From assembly GCA_000432255.1 (NCBI GenBank), contig HF989909.1, positions 1 to 17,421 of the forward strand: a DNA stretch of 17,421 nucleotides, read 5' to 3'. This DNA comes from Acholeplasma sp. CAG:878. GTDB lineage: Bacteria; Bacillota_I; Bacilli_A; RF39; UBA660. The notes below the pieces were generated by a model that had not been told where the DNA came from, did not search any database, and worked only from the letters and a program-made list of their open reading frames with translations. This document shows, piece after piece, positions 14,229 to 17,421 of the stretch; the stretch's first letter is position 1, and the number at the start of each line of letters is the position of its first letter. The translations under genes were made by a program, and so were the position numbers.

Positions 14229-14257
14229 AACCTCATTTTTGGATGAGGTTATTTTTT
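14229..14257 (+). terminator. intrinsic terminator of the coiled-coil gene
   Basis: AACCTCAT (14229-14236) and ATGAGGTT (14243-14250) form a perfect 8-bp stem with a 6-base loop, then A and six Ts. Confidence 0.9.
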
Positions 14258-14261
14258 ATAT

Positions 14262-14285
14262 AAAAAAACTTGTATCCATACAAGT
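14262..14285 (-). terminator. intrinsic terminator of the GntR-ABC operon
   Basis: ACTTGTA (14268-14274) and TACAAGT (14279-14285) form a 7-bp stem with a 4-base loop; seven Ts follow on the minus strand (14268-14262). It begins 3 bases after the permease stop. The stem sequence is the same as in the terminator at 8668-8694, with the arms swapped. Confidence 0.85.
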
Positions 14286-14288
14286 CTT

Positions 14289-15077
14289 TTAGTCAATATT
14301 AACACCTTTTTGAAATATTAAACTACCTACATAACTTATTACTAATGACATAATTATATAAAATGTTATAGCAACATATAATGTTTGTTTTATACAATCA
14401 ATACTAATTAAATCAGAACTTTTAAATATATTCATAACTACTGGATTTATTGAACCGATTACATATATAACAAGTAATAATAATAAAGCTGTTAAAATAT
14501 ATAAACAAAAACTATAAATAATTGTTCTTACTATTTTTAAATTATTTTTATTATACCCTAATACTGCTCCACTAAAACCAATTAATATGATATATAAAAA
14601 TTGAATGAAAAAAGTTATAAGCATAATAAATACTAAATTAACAACTGAACTATTGTAAGTACTTGCTGCTAAATCTAAAGTATTTTTAAGTAATTCAACA
14701 TTATCTTTTGAATAATAAGTTATAAATAGACAAATTGTTATTACAAGTATAGAAGATAGTGTTGTGATAGTGGCTGTTAACACTTTGGATAGATAAAGTT
14801 TTTTCTTAGTTACTGGTAATGTATGTGTTAAATAAGCTTCGTCCTTATAAAAATTTGTTATAAATCTTGCCCAATTTCGCATCGAATTATTTATAAGTAT
14901 GTTTATTAACATTGAAATAGTAATACCAGCACATATTTTTTCAATTATGATTATAATTGTACTATCTACTAATGATAATGCTCTTGTCAAAATTGCAAAA
15001 GTAAATGATAATAGATAAAATATGCCTAAGCCTTTATATACCCATTTTAAATCGTATTTTAATAAATTCTTTAACAT
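14289..15077 (-). CDS. ABC-2-type transporter permease
   Basis: The 262-residue membrane protein has six likely transmembrane segments (about 14-33, 43-64, 100-124, 144-172, 185-210 and 232-254). After the second comes the sequence NFYKDEAYLTHTLPVTKKKL (75-94), a cytosolic coupling-type motif common in ABC-2 permeases of Bacillota that sit beside YtrB-like ATPases. It overlaps the ATPase gene by 7 bases and must form its membrane partner. Substrate is unknown; relatives in such GntR-linked modules are often tied to cell-wall antibiotic stress or peptide export. It is the last gene of the operon, with a terminator just after the stop. Confidence 0.87.
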   Translation of the reverse strand: MLKNLLKYDLKWVYKGLGIFYLLSFTFAILTRALSLVDSTIIIIIEKICAGITISMLINILINNSMRNWARFITNFYKDEAYLTHTLPVTKKKLYLSKVLTATITTLSSILVITICLFITYYSKDNVELLKNTLDLAASTYNSSVVNLVFIMLITFFIQFLYIILIGFSGAVLGYNKNNLKIVRTIIYSFCLYILTALLLLLVIYVIGSINPVVMNIFKSSDLISIDCIKQTLYVAITFYIIMSLVISYVGSLIFQKGVNID

Positions 15078-15766
15078 TTAAACATTCTCCTAAACACTTC
15101 ATCAATAGAAGTATTGTATTTATTTCTAAGTTCATCAGTAGATGCAGTTAATATAACTTCTCCTTTATCTATAAATACAACTTCATCTAAAATTCTTTCA
15201 ATATCAGAAATTAAATGAGTTGAAATCAATACACTACTTCCTTCCTTAAAATTAGATAAGATTGTATCTAGTATATAATCTCTAGTTGCTGGGTCTACCC
15301 CACCCAATGGTTCATCTAAAATATACAAATCTGCTTCCCTACTCATAACTAAAATAAGTTGTAATTTTTCTTGCATTCCTTTTGACATTTTACTTATTTT
15401 TTTATTTGTTTCTAAATTTAGAGCATTTAATAAATTTAAAGCTTTTTCTTTATTAAAATCTTCATAAAAAATACTAAAATAATTTATCACTTCTAATGGA
15501 GTTTGCGATTTATCTAAATAAGTTCTTTCAGGTAAATATGATATTATTTTTTTACTTTCAACGCCAGGTTTATTACCATTGATTAAAATGTCACCACTTG
15601 TAGGTGTTAATAGGTCATTAATTAGTTTTATTAAAGTAGTTTTTCCCATTCCATTTTTACCTAGTAAACCAATTATTTTCCCTTTTGGAATAGTTAAATT
15701 AATATTTTTCAACACAGCTTGTTCATCAAAATTCTTACACACATCAATAAATTCAATCATTTTCAT
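15071..15766 (-). CDS. ABC transporter ATP-binding protein (YtrB-like)
   Basis: The 231-residue ATPase powers the adjacent permease. It has Walker A GKNGMGKT (36-43), Q-loop region SYLPE (76-80), the signature MSKGMQ (127-132; degenerate against LSGGQ but usual in this subfamily), Walker B LYILDEP (147-153), D-loop GGVD (155-158) and the switch histidine in STH (His184). The first ATG at 15766 lies inside the end of the GntR gene, with AGGGA very close in front. The ATG at codon 3 (15760) has the same site at a better distance and could be the real start. Overlap with both neighbours implies translational coupling across the operon. Confidence 0.92.
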   Translation of the reverse strand: MKMIEFIDVCKNFDEQAVLKNINLTIPKGKIIGLLGKNGMGKTTLIKLINDLLTPTSGDILINGNKPGVESKKIISYLPERTYLDKSQTPLEVINYFSIFYEDFNKEKALNLLNALNLETNKKISKMSKGMQEKLQLILVMSREADLYILDEPLGGVDPATRDYILDTILSNFKEGSSVLISTHLISDIERILDEVVFIDKGEVILTASTDELRNKYNTSIDEVFRRMFKC

Positions 15767-16118
15767 ATTCCCTTTCCAAATACTTTATAGCTTCATCATG
15801 ATTAATTCCAATACTTTCCATATCGTTTAAATATTTTGTTACTTTTTGTTTTGCTAATTCATTTTTCTTGTTTTCAATTATGTCATAATCATTTGTTACA
15901 TACTTACCATTTGTTCTTTCTGTATAAATTAAATCCATATTTTCAAGTTCATTTAGTGCTTTTTGCATCGTATTAGGATTAACTCTATACTTTAATGCAT
16001 AATCTCTTACTGATAACAATTTATCGCCACATTTTAATTTGCCGGATATAATTTCAATTATTAACATATCTACTAATTGAAGGTATATTGGAATATTATT
16101 GTCAAAATTGTAATTCAT
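15753..16118 (-). CDS. GntR-family regulator, YtrA subfamily
   Basis: The 121-residue regulator has an N-terminal GntR winged helix-turn-helix (about 8-78) with the family opening IPIYLQLVDMLIIEIISGKL, LLSVRDYALKYRVNPNTMQK as the helix-turn-helix, and the wing LIYTERTNGKYV. A short C-terminal helical part (about 84-121) replaces a large effector domain, as in the YtrA subfamily. YtrA-type regulators usually repress the ABC operon they lead. Here it is the first gene, followed by overlapping ATPase and permease genes. The ATG has GGTGGTG before it. A near-consensus promoter and an inverted repeat beside its -10 fit autoregulation. The inducing signal is not visible. Confidence 0.93.
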   Translation of the reverse strand: MNYNFDNNIPIYLQLVDMLIIEIISGKLKCGDKLLSVRDYALKYRVNPNTMQKALNELENMDLIYTERTNGKYVTNDYDIIENKKNELAKQKVTKYLNDMESIGINHDEAIKYLEREYEND

Positions 16119-16129
16119 AAATCACCACC

Positions 16130-16153
16130 ATTGTGTTACTTGCTTAATACAAT
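16130..16153. promoter_or_regulatory. candidate operator of the GntR regulator
   Basis: ATTGTGTTA (16130-16138) and TAATACAAT (16145-16153) form a 9-bp inverted repeat with one mismatch and a 6-base spacer. It spans the expected transcription start and touches the -10 at 16152-16157, where a bound repressor would block polymerase. The regulator is inferred from position. Confidence 0.55.
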
Positions 16154-16180
16154 AATACTATTATATATGCTTTATGTCAA
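16152..16180 (-). promoter_or_regulatory. promoter of the GntR-ABC operon
   Basis: On the minus strand a perfect TTGACA (16180-16175) is 17 bases from TATTAT (16157-16152), the closest match to consensus in the window. A strong core promoter next to an operator fits a tightly repressed, inducible unit. In the rest of the 16119-16431 gap I see only the terminator at 16279-16308. Confidence 0.8.
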
Positions 16181-16278
16181 ATAAAAATTTAATAATTATT
16201 TATTTTGTAGGTTACATTAAAAAACTTATTTGCTTATCCAAATTTACTTTTACCATAAATAAAAATTAAATGTAAACT

Positions 16279-16308
16279 AAAAACTACAGCAATAAATTAC
16301 GCTGTAGT
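16279..16308 (-). terminator. intrinsic terminator of the surface-protein gene
   Basis: ACTACAGC (16283-16290) and GCTGTAGT (16301-16308) form a perfect 8-bp stem with a 10-base loop; five Ts follow on the minus strand (16283-16279). It lies about 120 bases past the stop of the gene ending at 16432. Confidence 0.75.
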
Positions 16309-16431
16309 CATAGTTAATGACCTTTATTTCGTGTAGAAATTTATCAAATCTGTTCAATTTGCTGTTTTTTATGAAAAGTTTTCAAAATAATTCAAATTTT
16401 AATCTTACTACTAAAAACTAATTTCATTAAA

Positions 16432-17421
16432 CTAATACACTTTTACACCATTAATCGTTATATCATATATTTGAAAACTTGCAGTATAATCATAGGTGTT
16501 CTTCACAATACCTATTTTATAAAAATCAGTATCATAAAGTGCGGTTACAGTTTGTGTCGTTTTCGATATACCACTAGAACTTATATAATATTTAAAATAT
16601 TGGGTACTACACAATGGGTCACATGATATACCACCATTATTATTAATGTGTTGATTATCTAATATACTCATATAATAACTACCAGTTCTAGTAACAGAAT
16701 ATGTAACTTTTATTACATCTCCTTTTTTAATAGCATTATATAAAATTAAATCTATTTGTGCACTAGTACAGCCAGAGTTTAAATTTAGCGTTGTATAATT
16801 TGTATCTGTATTAGGATAATTTTCAGTATAACTTGTACAAGAACTATTAGTTGAAACAATCTCATAAAGTTTTTTATTTATATATGTACTAGTCTCTTTA
16901 TAATATCCACCATTTCCTGCATGATCATATATGTATAAGTGTGTTTTATAAGTCTGATTGTAATGTCCAAATGTTGATGGTGTTATATCACAACGATATG
17001 CATTTTGACTACTATCCCATACTGCATTAAACCAATGCCAATTATTATAGCCTCCTGTTGCTGTCGATGTTGGACATTGTACTCTTGATATTCCTACATT
17101 ATCTGTTGCCATAATATATAGTTGAGCAATATCTTTATTTACTGTTCCCCACCACGAAGTAACGTGTACTGGTTTTTCTGTATCCATATGGATATGATGT
17201 GTTTCTGTCCATTCACTTATATTTCCAACGTTATCTACTGCTCTAAATCTATCGCCACAAGTTGAATATCCATTCCATGGAACAAAGTTAGGATTGGTTG
17301 TTTCATAATCAACCGTTCCATTCAAATCAACATCGAATTGATATTTTTGGATACCAGATAGTGAATCACTACTATTTAATGTTATATTATAATTGTTTTT
17401 CCAACTACAACTATTACTTCC
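16432..17421 (-). CDS. C-terminal part of a large modular surface protein (5' end outside window)
   Basis: The frame is open to the right edge (first whole codon 17421-17419), so the TTG at 17325 is not a start; 329 residues are visible. The order is the end of one Ig-like/beta-sandwich module (about 1-80, with RAVDNVGNISEW and a linker DTEKP), a second module resembling the GBS_Bsp-like repeat (about 84-180, with ATDNVGISRV, WHWFNAVWD and HLYIYDHAGN), then a C-terminal beta-rich domain (183-329) ending ITINGVKVY. There is no LPxTG motif, terminal membrane helix or charged tail, so wall attachment would have to depend on the missing part or be non-covalent. Eight cysteines fall in four within-domain pairs. 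High Asn, Ser, Thr and Tyr also fit an exported protein. Adhesion or glycan binding is likely but unproven. Confidence 0.75.
   Translation of the reverse strand, partial: GSNSCSWKNNYNITLNSSDSLSGIQKYQFDVDLNGTVDYETTNPNFVPWNGYSTCGDRFRAVDNVGNISEWTETHHIHMDTEKPVHVTSWWGTVNKDIAQLYIMATDNVGISRVQCPTSTATGGYNNWHWFNAVWDSSQNAYRCDITPSTFGHYNQTYKTHLYIYDHAGNGGYYKETSTYINKKLYEIVSTNSSCTSYTENYPNTDTNYTTLNLNSGCTSAQIDLILYNAIKKGDVIKVTYSVTRTGSYYMSILDNQHINNNGGISCDPLCSTQYFKYYISSSGISKTTQTVTALYDTDFYKIGIVKNTYDYTASFQIYDITINGVKVY

Noticed and set aside
8668..14285. Shared ACTTGTAT/ATACAAGT stems at 8674-8694 and 14268-14285 as a dispersed repeat
   Set aside because: Both work as minus-strand terminators and similarity is limited to the short stem; chance or common terminator design explains it.
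17323..17325. TTG as start of the surface protein
   Set aside because: The same frame stays open to the window edge with module-like sequence, so the gene is simply cut off.

Overview
The window comes from a very AT-rich, low-GC Gram-positive bacterium. Division and wall genes of the dcw type, a glmS ribozyme, a YtrA-type GntR/ABC module and strong AGGAGG-like ribosome sites point to Bacillota, class Bacilli, perhaps one of the uncultured gut lineages near Erysipelotrichia/RF39. It is not a wall-less mollicute. murB and murG are intact, TGA is used as a stop (for example at 12596-12598 and 15753-15755), and tryptophans are TGG, so the standard bacterial code applies. I cannot name the species.

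Left part (1-5303, minus strand): a compact dcw operon reads murG-murB-ftsQ(divIB)-ftsA-ftsZ, with spacings of 2-45 bases, a good promoter ahead of murG and a terminator after ftsZ. A second, possibly near-leaderless promoter may serve ftsA-ftsZ. Divergent from it (5521-7488, plus strand), glmS is preceded by a complete glmS ribozyme, so the true GlmS start is the ATG at 5742. GlmS makes GlcN6P, the precursor of the UDP-GlcNAc used by MurG and, as its enolpyruvyl form, by MurB, so the divergent pair joins precursor supply to wall and septum synthesis.

Middle part (7490-13195): a plus-strand sigma-70-like protein carries a helicase-associated-type segment at its N-terminus. On the minus strand follow a 127-residue membrane protein with a processive GT2 glycosyltransferase, a single-gene lipoprotein, and a four-gene envelope operon (lipoprotein, acidic low-complexity protein, DUF948/YtxG-like, YtxH-like).

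Right part (13267-17421): trmB (minus) diverges from a small plus-strand gene for a Pro/Tyr-rich coiled-coil protein. Then comes a minus-strand GntR-ABC ATPase-permease operon with a strong promoter and an inverted repeat suited to autoregulation. Last is the 3' end of a large surface-protein gene with Ig-like and GBS_Bsp-like modules, which runs off the right edge. I found no tRNA, rRNA, CRISPR array, insertion sequence or phage gene. Nearly all transcription units end in recognisable intrinsic terminators, so unit boundaries are fairly clear. The window is mostly housekeeping; the least ordinary items are the sigma-like fusion protein, the acidic envelope-operon protein, the cysteine-paired surface protein and the small coiled-coil protein.
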